A stretch of DNA of 64,000 bases from CAVPJC01 sp963705155. GTDB taxonomy: Bacteria; Chloroflexota; Anaerolineae; Anaerolineales; UBA4823. The DNA is taken from positions 124,001-188,000 of the forward strand of contig CAVPJC010000019.1 of NCBI GenBank assembly GCA_963705155.1. Direction: 5' to 3'. A program made the translations under genes and the position numbers. The notes below the pieces were generated by a model that was given only the letters and a program-made list of their open reading frames with translations, was not told the origin of the DNA and did not search any database. Shown in pieces: positions 10,101 to 19,889 of this stretch (position 1 is the stretch's first letter; each line of letters opens with the position of its first letter).

Positions 10101-10899
10101 CATAGCCAACCGGGGTATAGGTGACGACGTTGGCAGCGATGGAGTTACGGGAGCCGTTCATGCCGAAGCGATCCAGCAGCCTGGTGCTGCCCCAGATAAT
10201 GTACAGGCTGGTGCCATCCCACTGCAGGTTGCGGGCCGGGTCGGGGCCGACGTAGGCCAGGGTGACCTTCTGGTTGGGGATATCCGTCTTGGGGGCGTAC
10301 CACAGGTTCCCATCGGCGATGCCGAACAGCCGGGTGGCGTCAATCGCCAGCTCGCCGTAGGTGGTATCGGAGAAGACCGGCAGCAGCGTCTCGGGCTGGG
10401 TGGTGGGGGCGGCGTTGAGCGGGAAGCGCACCACGCCGGGCGGGGCGATGAAGTACAGGTACTGGGCATCTGCCACCACGTTGGAGGCGATGCGGTATGG
10501 GCAGGGCTCGCCTGCCGCCGGCAGATGCGAGAAGACCACCAGCGTCTCCCAGCCGGTGGTGCGCACGCGGCTGATCGTGGTGGGGCGCGGCCCATTGTTG
10601 CAGTTGGCCGGCTGCGTGATGTAATAGAACACCTGCCCGGCTGTGGTGAAGGAGTTCACGCCGTTCTCCACCAGGCGGACGGGGATATCGGTGGTGGCGA
10701 CAGGCTCTGCCAGGGCGGCAAAGTCTGACGGGGTGGTGGAGCTGGATTGAGATTCGGGGGGGAGCGGGGTGGCTGCAGGCGGTTGAACCTGCGCCACGGG
10801 CTGGCCGGACGCGCCCTGCGCAAAAGATGCGGGGTAGAGAACCTGGAACGCAAAAATAAACACGAGGAACGGAACCAAACGCCGGGAAAGACCGTGCAT
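7170..10899 (-). CDS. Secreted metzincin-like metalloprotease with Ig-like repeats and YLP tail
   Basis: About 1,240 residues. A Sec signal peptide (residues 1-27, LVPFLVFIFAFQVLYPASFAQG) is followed by a beta-propeller-like region. A zinc site HELGHLFGRGH lies near residue 701; this fits H-E-x-x-H-x-x-G-x-x-H of metzincins. C-terminal Ig/cadherin-like modules follow (ISWTASDPEGDPLSFDIFYSVDGG, VTLTATNSSGLSASDTISF, and a BACON-like WLTSSDLAGTAP segment). It ends KILYLPMMAR. The start at 10899 has GAGG nine bases upstream. One frame break is near 8127. Probably an extracellular or surface-attached protease; the substrate is unknown. It is a single gene with no operon partners. Confidence 0.8.
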
Positions 10900-11278
10900 G
10901 GAATGACCTCTTCAAATAAACAACGATATGGGCCTGCCGGCGCATAAGCCGGATGCGCTGGATTGTGAAAATATGGGAAGTCGCCGCGAGCGGGCGGTCA
11001 AAATTCGACTTTTGATAGGAGAAGCTGTCTCAAATCCCCATTTTCGAGATAATTAATAGAGATAGTCTATCATATTTATCGGAATAGACCTATAGGCAAC
11101 TTTGTGGTAATCTGGACTTTGTGAAGGCTGTGTCGTGGTGATGCACAATTTGCCTTCAACGATGTGCCGGAAGTGTGGAATAATTGGTAAAGTGTCTTGC
11201 CCATCTCGCCCCGCGCCGCCGAGCCGGACCGTTGACGAACCATGACCCTTCTCGAGAGCTTCGCTCAGGAGTGAAAAA
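10900..11278. other. Intergenic region between divergent genes, no gene seen
   Basis: This stretch separates the minus-strand protease start from the plus-strand DUF1349 gene. It is AT-richer than the surroundings (about 11040-11180) and should hold the two divergent promoters. I could not fix -10/-35 boxes with confidence. No coding pattern, repeat or strong hairpin was found. Confidence 0.5.
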
Positions 11279-11887
11279 ATGCGCCTGGTAGAAAAATTTC
11301 TGCAAGCCTCCATCCCCGAGCCCTTCTACTGGTTCAATCCACCCGCAAAGTACCACTCTGGCGCAGGGCTGGAGATTTACACCGATGAGAAGACCGATTT
11401 CTGGCAAAACACACATTACGGTTTTCAAAGAGATAATGGGCACTGCCTTTTGACACACCTTGCCGGTGATTACTGCCTTTTGACGCATGTGGAATTCCAT
11501 CCCCGGGAAAAGTATGATCAATGCGGGCTGATGGTGCGGGTTGACCGGGAGAATTGGATCAAAGTAGCCACCGAGTATGAGACTGAGGAATACAGCCGTC
11601 TGGGTTCGGTCGTCACCAACCTTGGGTTTTCCGACTGGGCAACCCGGGATATTCCTTCAACTTACACAGAAATGTGGTACCGGATCAGCAAAAACGGGCG
11701 TGATTTCTTGCTCGAAAATTCTTACGATGGGCAGAGCTGGCAGCAGATGCGCATCACGCATCTGCATAAGGCTTCCGAGCAGTCCGAAGTGGGTGTGTTC
11801 GCGGCCAGTCCGATCGGGGTGGATTTCTGGTGCAGGTTCAAACTGCTGGAAATTTCAGAAAATACCCATTTCTTCCCGGGTGAGTGA
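11279..11887 (+). CDS. DUF1349 (regulation of enolase-like) protein
   Basis: An intact 202-residue protein without signal or membrane segments. DUF1349 hallmarks are FYWFNPPAKY, KTDFWQNTHYGFQRDNGH, DQCGLMVRVDRENWIKVATEY, SVVTNLGFSDW and MWYRISKNGRDFLLENSYDGQSW. The fold is a concanavalin-like beta sandwich; yeast members (Ree1) affect enolase, and bacterial function is unknown. The start at 11279 has AGGAG with a seven-base gap. It ends 42 bases before the PLP dehydratase and is probably cotranscribed with it. Confidence 0.88.
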   Translation: MRLVEKFLQASIPEPFYWFNPPAKYHSGAGLEIYTDEKTDFWQNTHYGFQRDNGHCLLTHLAGDYCLLTHVEFHPREKYDQCGLMVRVDRENWIKVATEYETEEYSRLGSVVTNLGFSDWATRDIPSTYTEMWYRISKNGRDFLLENSYDGQSWQQMRITHLHKASEQSEVGVFAASPIGVDFWCRFKLLEISENTHFFPGE

Positions 11888-11929
11888 TTGATGGATCACG
11901 GTATTCCCGGAAAACGACCAGGATTAACG

Positions 11930-12847
11930 ATGAAACCGCTTCACATCGAAACGCCCCTGATTGAATCGCGTGCCCTGAGCCTGCACGCCGGACGCTCCGT
12001 CTGGCTTAAAATGGAAGCCCTGCAGCCTCCCGGCTCATTCAAGATCCGGGGGATTGGCTTTGCCTGCCAGGAATACGCCCGGGGCGGCGCACGACGATTC
12101 ATCTCATCGTCTGGCGGGAATGCCGGTATCGCCGTCGCTTATGCCGGGCGTTATCTCTCGATCCCGGTGATTGTCGTCGTTCCTGAAACGACCACCGAGC
12201 GCGCCCGGGCCTTGATCCGGCAGGAAGGCGCCGAAATTGTCGTGCATGGCTCCTCCTGGCAGGAAGCCAATGCGTTGGCCTTATCCATGGTCAGGGAAAC
12301 CGACGCCTTTCTGCACCCGTTCGATGACCCGCTGCTCTGGCAGGGACACGCCACCCTGATCGATGAGGTGAGGCGCTCCGGGGTAAAACCTGACGCCGTG
12401 GTGCTCTCTGTGGGCGGCGGTGGTTTGCTGTGCGGTGTGATGGAAGGGCTGCACAGGAACGGCTGGAGCGATACCCCGGTGATCGCCGTTGAAACCCACG
12501 GAGCCGATTCGTTCGCCCAATCCATCCAGGCAGGGCAGCGCATCGAGCTGCCCGCCATCACCAGCATTGCCACCTCGCTGGGCGCCCGCAAAGTGTCTGA
12601 ACGGGCCTTCACCTGGTCAAAACAGCATCCCATTCACAGCGTCGTCGTGTCCGACCGGGCGGCGGTAGCCGCCTGCGAAAGATTTATCGTTGACCAGCGC
12701 CTGGTGGTGGAGCCAGCCTGCGGCGCAGCCCTCGCCGCCGTTTATGAACCCGTGGCGGAGATCCAGCCTTATCAATCCCTGCTCATCATTGTCTGCGGCG
12801 GCGTCACCGCCTCGCTGGAGCAGCTGCACAGGTGGTCGGAGTTATAA
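11930..12847 (+). CDS. PLP-dependent serine/threonine dehydratase-like enzyme
   Basis: A fold-type II PLP enzyme of 305 residues, intact. The PLP lysine lies in PPGSFKIRG (about residue 37); the phosphate loop is SSGGNAGIAVA and the glycine loop SVGGGGL. VVEPACGAALAA is the C-terminal pocket of serine dehydratases. It most likely deaminates L-serine or L-threonine to the 2-oxoacid. I prefer the ATG at 11930 (MKPLHIETPLIES, AGGA six bases upstream) because homologues begin with the HxxTPLxxS strand; earlier in-frame starts at 11888 or 11891 exist. It follows the DUF1349 gene. Confidence 0.85.
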   Translation: MKPLHIETPLIESRALSLHAGRSVWLKMEALQPPGSFKIRGIGFACQEYARGGARRFISSSGGNAGIAVAYAGRYLSIPVIVVVPETTTERARALIRQEGAEIVVHGSSWQEANALALSMVRETDAFLHPFDDPLLWQGHATLIDEVRRSGVKPDAVVLSVGGGGLLCGVMEGLHRNGWSDTPVIAVETHGADSFAQSIQAGQRIELPAITSIATSLGARKVSERAFTWSKQHPIHSVVVSDRAAVAACERFIVDQRLVVEPACGAALAAVYEPVAEIQPYQSLLIIVCGGVTASLEQLHRWSEL

Positions 12848-12884
12848 CTGCTGGCCCGCCATGGGGCGAGCAGAGAGTCTTGAT

Positions 12885-12975
12885 TTTAGAGCTATACAAA
12901 AGCCGCTCGCACTTCGTGGGCCACGCAAAAATCGAGATTGCTTCGCGAAGAGCGCTCGCAATGACATTTTGAATA
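12885..12975. repeat. Dispersed repeat, copy 3 (inverted relative to copy 1)
   Basis: This contains AAAATCGAGATTGCTTCGCGAAGAGCGCTCGCAATGACA, the reverse complement of the blocks at 1049-1116. The inner CTTCGCGAAGAGCGCTCGC part is partly self-complementary. It lies between the dehydratase stop and the DinB ribosome binding site. Confidence 0.65.
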
Positions 12976-12989
12976 AACAAGGAGCCGGT

Positions 12990-13475
12990 ATGACCCCCCA
13001 ACACCGCACCCAAAAGATCGAAAGCTACGGCCGCGCCTATGAAATGCTCATGGCGGCCCTCCCGGCTTTTCCGGAAGAAATGTGGACTTACAAACCCTCT
13101 CTTGAAAGCTGGAGCATCCATGAAATGCTGGTGCACATCGCCGACAGCGAAGCCAACAGCTATATCCGCCTGCGCCGCCTGGTTGCCGAACCCGGCCTGC
13201 CGGTGATGGCTTACGATGAAAACCGCTGGGCGTTCGCCCTGAAGTATCACGAACAAAGCCCGCAGGAGGCCCTCGAGCTGTTCAAATGGCTGCGTCTCAA
13301 CAGTTACCGCTTGATCGTAACGCTGCCTGAATCGACCTGGGCCAACACCATCTACCATCCCGAGAACGGCCTGATGACCCTGGATGACTGGCTGGATGTG
13401 TACGAGCGGCACATCCCGGCGCACATCGAGCAAATGCAGGCCGTTCTTCAAGCCTATTCAGGAGAAACCTCATGA
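12990..13475 (+). CDS. DinB family protein
   Basis: 161 residues, intact, with a four-helix-bundle DinB/YfiT-like pattern: KPSLESWSIHEMLVHIADSEANSYIRLRRL, then ESTWANTIYHPENGLMTLDDWL and YERHIPAHIEQMQAVL. His residues in SIHEMLVHI and in RHIPAHI are spaced as metal ligands. Members are putative metal-dependent hydrolases or thiol transferases. The start at 12990 has AAGGAG with a five-base gap. Its stop overlaps the next ATG (ATGA), making it the first gene of a four-gene operon (12990-15827). Confidence 0.88.
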   Translation: MTPQHRTQKIESYGRAYEMLMAALPAFPEEMWTYKPSLESWSIHEMLVHIADSEANSYIRLRRLVAEPGLPVMAYDENRWAFALKYHEQSPQEALELFKWLRLNSYRLIVTLPESTWANTIYHPENGLMTLDDWLDVYERHIPAHIEQMQAVLQAYSGETS

Positions 13476-14245
13476 CCTCAAAAGTGATCGTCATCACCGG
13501 CGCCAGCGAAGGCATTGGCGCCCAGCTTGCCAGAGACCTGGCCGCCCGCGGCGACCGCCTGGCGCTGGCGGCCCGCTCCGCCGCAAAACTCAACCAGGTG
13601 GCGGGCGAATGCGGCCCGAATGCGCTGCCGTTCGTCACCGATGTGACCGACCGGGCGGCGGTCAACCGCCTGCGGGATGAAGCGCTGGCCGCCTTCGGGG
13701 GCGTGGATGTGTGGATCAACAACGCCGGGCAGGGCATCGTGCGCAATGTGCTTGACCTGACCGATGAGGATTTCGACAGCATGATGACGGTCAACGTCAA
13801 ATCGGCGCTGTACGGCATGCAGGCCATCATCCCCTATTACCAGCAGCGCGGCCAGGGTCACCTGATCAATGTCTCATCCATCCTGGGACGCATCCCGTTT
13901 GCATCTTTCCGCTCGGCTTACAACGCCGCCAAGAGCGCCCTCAATTCCCTGACCGCCAACCTGCGCATGGACCTGCGCGCCGGATACCCCGGCATCCATA
14001 TCTCGCTGGTTATGCCGGGCGGCGTCACCACCGGGTTCGCCAGGAACGCCCTGCACGGCGAGACCCACCCCACCGGCTTCCGCCCGATCGCCAGCGCCCA
14101 GAGCCCGGCCGAAGTTTCCAAAGTGATCGTGGATTTGATCGACCACCCTCAGGCCGAAGTGTACACCAACCCATCGGTGCAGTTGGAGCTGGTGCGGCGC
14201 TACTACGCCGGTGTGGGGGAGTTTGAAGAGGACACGTTCAGGTAA
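13472..14245 (+). CDS. Short-chain dehydrogenase/reductase
   Basis: An intact classical SDR of 257 residues: TGASEGIG cofactor loop (residues ~8-15), NNAGQG, catalytic Ser in INVSSI, and Tyr/Lys in YNAAKSA. PGGVTTGFA follows the active site. The NAD(P) preference and substrate are unknown. It overlaps the DinB gene by four bases and precedes the GNAT gene by four bases. Confidence 0.92.
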   Translation: MTSKVIVITGASEGIGAQLARDLAARGDRLALAARSAAKLNQVAGECGPNALPFVTDVTDRAAVNRLRDEALAAFGGVDVWINNAGQGIVRNVLDLTDEDFDSMMTVNVKSALYGMQAIIPYYQQRGQGHLINVSSILGRIPFASFRSAYNAAKSALNSLTANLRMDLRAGYPGIHISLVMPGGVTTGFARNALHGETHPTGFRPIASAQSPAEVSKVIVDLIDHPQAEVYTNPSVQLELVRRYYAGVGEFEEDTFR

Positions 14246-14249
14246 CCTC

Positions 14250-14847
14250 ATGACCCGCATGCCGACCCTCGAAACCCCGCGCCTGACCATCCGGCCTTTT
14301 GTGATGGATGACCTGCCAGACGTGTACCAGCTGCTGGATGTCGATCTGCGGCAGGCGGACTTCGGATCGGATGCGGGCGGCAGCCTGGCTGAACGCGCAG
14401 AATGGCTGCGCTGGTGCGTGCTCAACTACGAACAGCTGGCGCGCCTGTACCAGCCGCCCTACGGCGACCGCGCCGTGGTTCTCAAAAGCACCGGTCAGCT
14501 GATCGGTTCGTGCGGCTTTGTGCCGTGTCTCATGCCCTTTGGATTGCTGCCGGATTTCCCCTCCGAGAGCAGCCCCGGACCATCCGACCGCAGCACCACC
14601 GAGTTCGGCCTGTTCTGGGCCATTTCGCCTGCCCACCAGCGCCGGGGTTACGCCGCCGAGGCGGCGCGGGCGCTGCTGGATTATGGGTTTGATCATCTAA
14701 GCCTGAAGCGCCTCGTCGCCACAACCACCCTTGACAACGCTCGCCTCGATCGGGGTGATGCGTAAACTGGGAATGCACATTGAGAGCAACCCGTACCCCG
14801 CCCCGCCCTGGATGCAGGTGGTGGGTTACCTGGAGAAAACCACATGA
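14250..14847 (+). CDS. GNAT-family N-acetyltransferase, frameshifted near the end
   Basis: About 198 residues. It starts MPTLETPRLTIRPFVMDDLPDVYQLL, typical of RimJ/RimL-type GNATs. LIGSCGFVPC, EFGLFWAISPAHQRRGYAAEAARALLDYGF (acetyl-CoA pyrophosphate loop QRRGYA) and LKRLVATT follow. A frame break near 14746 separates LDNA from IGVMRKLGMHIE; with it repaired the protein ends PAPPWMQVVGYLEKTT. It is translationally coupled to the epimerase (ATGA overlap at 14844). Confidence 0.85.
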
Positions 14848-15827
14848 AAATACTCTTTATCGGCGGGACAGGTTTTATCAGCACAGCGGTCAGCCGCCAG
14901 GTGATTGCCGCCGGGCACGAATTGACCCTGCTCAACCGCGGCCAGCGCCAGGCCAACCCGCCGGGTTCAAACAGCCTGCGGGTCGATTTTCACCAGATCG
15001 AAGCGGCGCGGGCTGCGCTGGCGGGCCAAAACTTCGATGTCGTGGTGGATTGGATTGCCTACACCCCGGCCGATATCGAGCGTGATCTCGAGCTTTTCCG
15101 CGGCCGCGCCGGCCAGTTTGTGTTCATAAGCTCGGCGTCGGCCTACCAGAAACCGCCCACGGATTTCATCATCACCGAATCGACGCCCCTGCACAACCCC
15201 TACTGGCAGTACTCGCGCGATAAAATCGCCTGCGAAGACCGCCTGCTGCAGGCCTACCGCCTCGAAGGTTTCCCGGTTACCATCGTGCGCCCCTCGTTGA
15301 CCTATGACAGCAACCTTCCGATTGCCATCGGGGGCTGGGGCTGCTATACCCTGCCCGACCGCCTGAAAAAGGGCCTGCCGGTCATCGTCCACGGCGACGG
15401 TTCTTCGCTGTGGGTGGTGACCCACGCCGAAGACTTCGGGCGTGGTTTTCTCGGGCTGCTGGGTAACCCGCAAGCCATCGGCCACGCTTTCCATATCACC
15501 TCCGATGAGGCGCTCACCTGGAACCAGATTTACCAGACCATCGCCGCCGCCCTGGGCGTGCAGGCAGTCATCGTCCACATCGCTTCCGATTTTATCGAGC
15601 AGGCCGCGCCGCGTTTGAAGGGCACGCTGTTGGGCGATAAATCCTGGAGCGTGGTGTTTGATAACAGCAAAATCAAACGGTTTGTGCCCGGTTACCAGGC
15701 GGTCATCCCCTTCCGGGATGGCGTCCGCCGCACCCTGGCCTGGTTCGATGCGGACGAGCGCCGCCGCCGGGTGGACCCTGAAGTCAACGCCGAGATGGAC
15801 GCCATTCTCAGGGCCTACGGCGCTTAG
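14844..15827 (+). CDS. NAD-dependent epimerase/dehydratase family protein
   Basis: An intact extended SDR of 327 residues. FIGGTGFIS is the Rossmann motif, D-x-V-V-D-W-I-A-Y lies at the usual place, and FVFISSASAYQKP carries the Ser. NPYWQYSRDKIACEDRLL carries the Tyr-x3-Lys pair, in a form (YSRDK) seen in the CSP41/UDP-glucose-epimerase-like branch. The substrate could be a nucleotide sugar or an isoflavone-reductase-like compound; unresolved. Last gene of the operon. Confidence 0.88.
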   Translation: MKILFIGGTGFISTAVSRQVIAAGHELTLLNRGQRQANPPGSNSLRVDFHQIEAARAALAGQNFDVVVDWIAYTPADIERDLELFRGRAGQFVFISSASAYQKPPTDFIITESTPLHNPYWQYSRDKIACEDRLLQAYRLEGFPVTIVRPSLTYDSNLPIAIGGWGCYTLPDRLKKGLPVIVHGDGSSLWVVTHAEDFGRGFLGLLGNPQAIGHAFHITSDEALTWNQIYQTIAAALGVQAVIVHIASDFIEQAAPRLKGTLLGDKSWSVVFDNSKIKRFVPGYQAVIPFRDGVRRTLAWFDADERRRRVDPEVNAEMDAILRAYGA

Positions 15828-15865
15828 CCGCATGCCGATTTTCTTATCCAGCGCCGATAATAAAA

Positions 15866-15892
15866 ACAGGCGGGGCCGTTAGCCCCGCCTGT
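15866..15892 (-). terminator. Terminator of the secreted EEP-domain gene (possibly bidirectional)
   Basis: An 11-bp perfect stem, ACAGGCGGGGC (15866-15876) with GCCCCGCCTGT (15882-15892), has a five-base loop. On the minus strand it is followed by TTTTTATTATC, so it mainly ends the minus-strand gene stopping at 15911. It may also stop the plus-strand operon ending at 15827. Confidence 0.8.
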
Positions 15893-15910
15893 CTCCAAAT
15901 CACTACTGGG

Positions 15911-18900
15911 CTACTTGTGGATTACGATGCTGCCTCCCCCAAGCGCCTGGTTAGAGCCATTATCGTAGATGACAGGTGCTCGCCGCTGCCATCCTCATAC
16001 CAGACCTTAATGCGGAAGGTATCCGGGTTGCCATCGACGGCGGTGACCATGAACTTAGTACGCGCCTTCGCCATCGATGGTGCCTGTGCCTTTGAACTGC
16101 GCCTTTGAGCCGGCAACAACGAGCCACTCATAACTGGCGCTGTGGAAGTTGAAGCCGGGCCGTTGTTGAACGTGGAATTGCGTATTACCATCCGGGAGCG
16201 ATGGCGCCTTTCCTGTATTTGGCGACAAAACCGAACGTGGAATTTGCCCGCCAGGGACGGATCAGCCGTGTAGGCGCCCGCAGGCGATCGAATCCAGCCG
16301 CCGCCGGTCACGAACGCCGCCGTTCGGGTCGTAAACGACAACATATTCATAGGTGGCTGTATCACTGTTGCCATAGCTATCCATCCACCTGACCGTTACC
16401 ATGTAGACGCCCGGCGTGGAATAGGCGTGCGATCCGTCAATCGTGCCCGAGCCATTGGCCTCGGTCACAGCTCCGGCTGAAGTGCTGCCATCGCCCCAAT
16501 CCCAGACTTGCAGTGTGGGTGTCGAGTAGGTCTGTGTCGGTGAAGGGCACGCTGGCGTTGACCGTCGTGCCAACCGGAACCAGGTTGGAAGACACGCTGA
16601 TATCGCCCAGCTCGGGCGGGTAGTTGACCAGTTCCAATCCAACCACAACCGGGTCGTGGTCAGAAGTGCGGTAGGCGTTGGCTTCGTAGAGCGCATCCTG
16701 TGTAGCGGGCTTGAAGGAGGTATCGTAATCCAGGACATCTGGCTCATCTGAGTTGATGTGCCAGTCCTCTGCGCCGGTCACCTGCGCCAGGATACTCGTG
16801 CTGGCCAGCGCATGGTCGAGATAGCCGGCCTGCCCATCGAAGGTGTACGAATAGGCGTAAGCGCCCTGGAAGTGAGCGATCAGGTTGGTGAAATCGTCGG
16901 CCGTGCCAGGGGTGTCATCGGCGCCGGCTTTGATTTCGTCAATCGTATCTTCCTGGGCGTAGGAGTTCAGGTCGCCCATGATCAAAAAGTCCGGGTCGCC
17001 GCTGCCGGTGGGGTCGGTGGCGAGCCAGTCTACCAGGGCTTCCGCCGCGGCTCTGCGGGTCTGGCTGCAGTTGCCCTGACCATCGCCCAAATCCGGGTCG
17101 CCGACATCCAGACAATCGGATCCCTTGGATTTGAGGTGGTTGACCACCACGGTGAAGCGCGCGCCGGTGGCGTTGACCACAAAGGTCTGCGCCAGCGACG
17201 GGCGGCTCTTGGTATCGATGAAGCGCGGGTCGACCGCCGAGGTGAGCAGTTTGAAACCGCCGACCGGGGTGACCACAGCCGGTCGATAGATCATGCCCAC
17301 CTTGATCGCATCGGTGCCGATGGTGCCCGTGGCAATGTAGTCGTAGCCTGGCAGGCCGGAGACAATGCTCGCCAACGGTTCGACGCCGGTTGAGTTTTCG
17401 AGCTCGTTCAAGCCGATGATGTCGGCATCCAGACCGGAGAGAGCTTGCAGGAGCTTATCGCGCTGGCGGGTAAATTCATCCGCCTGGTCGCTGTCCCAGC
17501 CCCGGCATTCCACGTTGTTGAGCGGGCCGCATTTGTTATCCAGCACGCCCGACGGGTAATCGGCTGTGACGAAGAAGTTGAGCGTGTTCATCGCCGCCAC
17601 GCGGACGGTTCCACCCACAGGTTCTGGCGCTGCCGGGCGTGGGTTCACGGCGGCGTAATCCGCCGGTCCGGTGGGGACGATGCGGTAGAGGCTGAAGTCG
17701 TAGCCCAGCACGCCGGTTGCATTTTGCACCGTGTCGCCGCCGCGGAAGAGGTTGCTGAGCGAGAACGGGAGGCCGTTGGGGTGGCGCAGTGTGGCCGGGT
17801 TTTGTGCGCTCTGCGCATCATCCAGCGTGATGCGGCTCAGGGCGTTGGCGGCGGTGCGGGCATTGGCAGGGGCGCCGGGTTCATCGATGGCCGTCCCGGT
17901 GAAGACACGCGCCTCGCCCGCCAGCGGCTGGGCCAGCACGATCTCACCGAAGCGGTCGTAGTTGAAATACTCCGCAATGACCAGCGACTGCGGGAAGCGC
18001 ACCAGCATGCCTTCGTAGCGCTCAAAATCATCCAGGCTGGTCACAGGCAATGTCACATCGGTTGGGGTGACCGAGCCGGCGCCGCACTGCACGATATTCG
18101 CTGCCGGCACTGCCGATGTGTTGCTGTTCGAGCCATTCAGCGTCGTCTGGTTGAAGCGTTCACGGGCGAAGCCGGTGACGCGCACCACCTCTCCCGGGCT
18201 TACCAGGTTGGATGAACCCGTGAACACAAAGATGCCGTCAGAGGTTGCCGGGTCGCCATCGCCTGCCAGGTCTTGGATGTAGAAACCCGAAGCCGCGGCT
18301 GTCCCTTCAAAATCGCCCACCACGACGCCCTTCGTTGTCACAATGCCAGGGATGGGGGTGGAAAGCCCGCTGCCCTGGATTGTGTAAATCGGGGTAAACG
18401 GCGTGGTACAAACATCAAACGGTGTGAAGCCAACGACAAAGTTAAAGGCCATGTTGTCCGGCGGATCGTTGCCATCTTGATCGCTGACCTGATTGGCTAA
18501 CACCGTCAACGTACACGTTTCGCCGCCCGTAAGTGCGATGCTTGGGTCGAGCGAGAAGTCAGTGGGTCCGCCGCTAAAGGTTGTAGGAATATTTGGACCA
18601 CTCACTGAGCAGGACAGTTCGAACCAGGAACTGGAGACATTGACCGGCTCGCTGAAGGACACAGTCAGGTTCGAATTGATCGGGAAATCCGTAGCCCCGT
18701 CAACAGGGAATGTGCCGGCGACTTCAGGTGCGGCATCCCTCGGCAGCGCAGGATTTAGCGGGGATAAAGTATTGCGCGGCGTTGGCGTGCTGTTGGCAAA
18801 ATCTGATCCGTTGTTGTCGGTTTCCGTGCAACCATAGGCCAGGCGGAAAGCAGCAGTTGTATTGGTCAGGTTGGGTGTAGTCGGGCTGGTCTCAGAACAA

Positions 18901-19417
18901 TTTGGTTCCAGGCCCATATCCAACAAAATCAACGATGCCCGTGGATCGACACGACCCGCTCAGGGAAGATACAACGAAGTCGAAGGCTGTTGCCGCATTG
19001 TATTCATTGACAGAGATATCGGCAACTTTTCCCGCAGTGGCGCTCATTGCAAGAGTACCGGTCGCATCCGGTGTTGGTAAAGTAGCTCCCAGGCTGCCAC
19101 CCGACTGTTGGATCAAGAAATATTGTCCGGGGGCAAGCGTGAATGCCCGGAAGATTGGTTCGTGACCACGAACTACCGCCAGTAGCGGCATATTGAACTG
19201 ACCATCCAGATAACGATACAGAAACCGAACCACGATTGAATAGCTCAATATAATCGTTCCTGAAAGACGGGCTGCCTGTAGTCGCGCCGCCGCCGCCATA
19301 TACCTGGCTGATAACGATGTCGGTCGAGAGCGCCTGTGTAGGTTGCACTGGCACGCCCATCAGCATCAAAGCCAGTATCGTGATCAACGAAAATACTTTT
19401 AACCCAAAATTCTTCAT
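15911..19417 (-). CDS. Secreted endonuclease/exonuclease/phosphatase protein with lamin-tail, Ig-like and PKD modules
   Basis: About 1,165 residues. A Sec signal peptide (VFSLITILALMLMGVPVQPTQA) is followed by a lamin-tail domain (IVISQVYGGGG, NDYIELFN, VSLSGWSVQY). A Big_5-like module (FPVDGATDFPINSNLTVSFSEPV) and an OB-like nuclease-associated region come next. The EEP nuclease core has RVAAMNTLNFF, DIIGLNELEN, VVNHLKSKGSDC, LIMGDLNSYAQED and YRTSDHDPVVV. A PKD module (VWDWGDGST, HAYSTPGVYMVTV) and FVTGGGWI/AGAYTADPS follow; it ends GGGSIVIHK. The start at 19417 has GGAGG upstream. Breaks occur near 19200, 18920, 16520, 16310, 16200 and 15965. The family is extracellular nucleases, probably for phosphate or nucleotide scavenging. 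Confidence 0.85.
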
Positions 19418-19545
19418 GTGATCCTCCATGGCACAATATGTGATTTTTTGGAAAAGACTGGATGAACTATGGTTAAATTATAGCCAACCCTTACAAAAAT
19501 GATAGGTGTTTCACGAAACCTTAACCAGATTGTTGGATTTGATCA

Positions 19546-19800
19546 TAATGTCAGACAGAGATGTGCGCTGCGCCGGAAGCTGGGCGGAACAGTTCGCCCT
19601 GTTATTCCGGGATTACCTGCGTACCCATCCGGAAGATGCAGCCGGACTGCGCAGTCTTGAAATACCGCCTGGCGGAGAGATACGCCGCTGACCGCCTGGC
19701 TTACACCACTGCCAAAGAACCCTTCATCTGGGAGATCATGCGCAAAGCCGATGCCTGGAGCCAGGCGACTGGTTGGGCGCCAGGCCCCAGCGACGCCTGA
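19546..19800 (+). pseudogene. GrpB-family (UPF0157) C-terminal fragment
   Basis: Only about 80 residues survive: VRCAGSWAEQFALLFRDYLRTHPEDAAG, then after a frame change LKYRLAERYAADRLAYTTAKEPFIWEIMRKADAWSQATGW. This matches the C-terminal half of GrpB-family nucleotidyltransferase-like proteins (LLFRDYLR.HP, Y...K..F). The N-terminal catalytic half is absent, so I read it as a gene remnant. Confidence 0.55.
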
Positions 19801-19830
19801 GCTCGACCAGATTTTTGTATTTCGTAGGTA

Positions 19831-19871
19831 CGGCTTCAGCCGTTCGTGAAGACCACAAGCGGCTGAAGCCG
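19831..19871. repeat. CGGCTTCAGCCG inverted repeat
   Basis: Perfect 12-bp arms, CGGCTTCAGCCG (19831-19842) and CGGCTGAAGCCG (19860-19871), each itself nearly palindromic, are 17 bases apart. GACCAC occurs at 19851 and again at 19873. It may serve as a terminator between the convergent GrpB remnant and the SDR, or be a mobile REP-like palindrome. Confidence 0.6.
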
Positions 19872-19889
19872 CGACCACGAGGTTAATTG

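Noticed and set aside
7225..10728. Long plus-strand open frames opposite the secreted protease and opposite the EEP protein
   Set aside because: They are antisense shadows caused by high GC; their translations are low-complexity and have no family motifs, while the minus frame shows signal peptide and domains.
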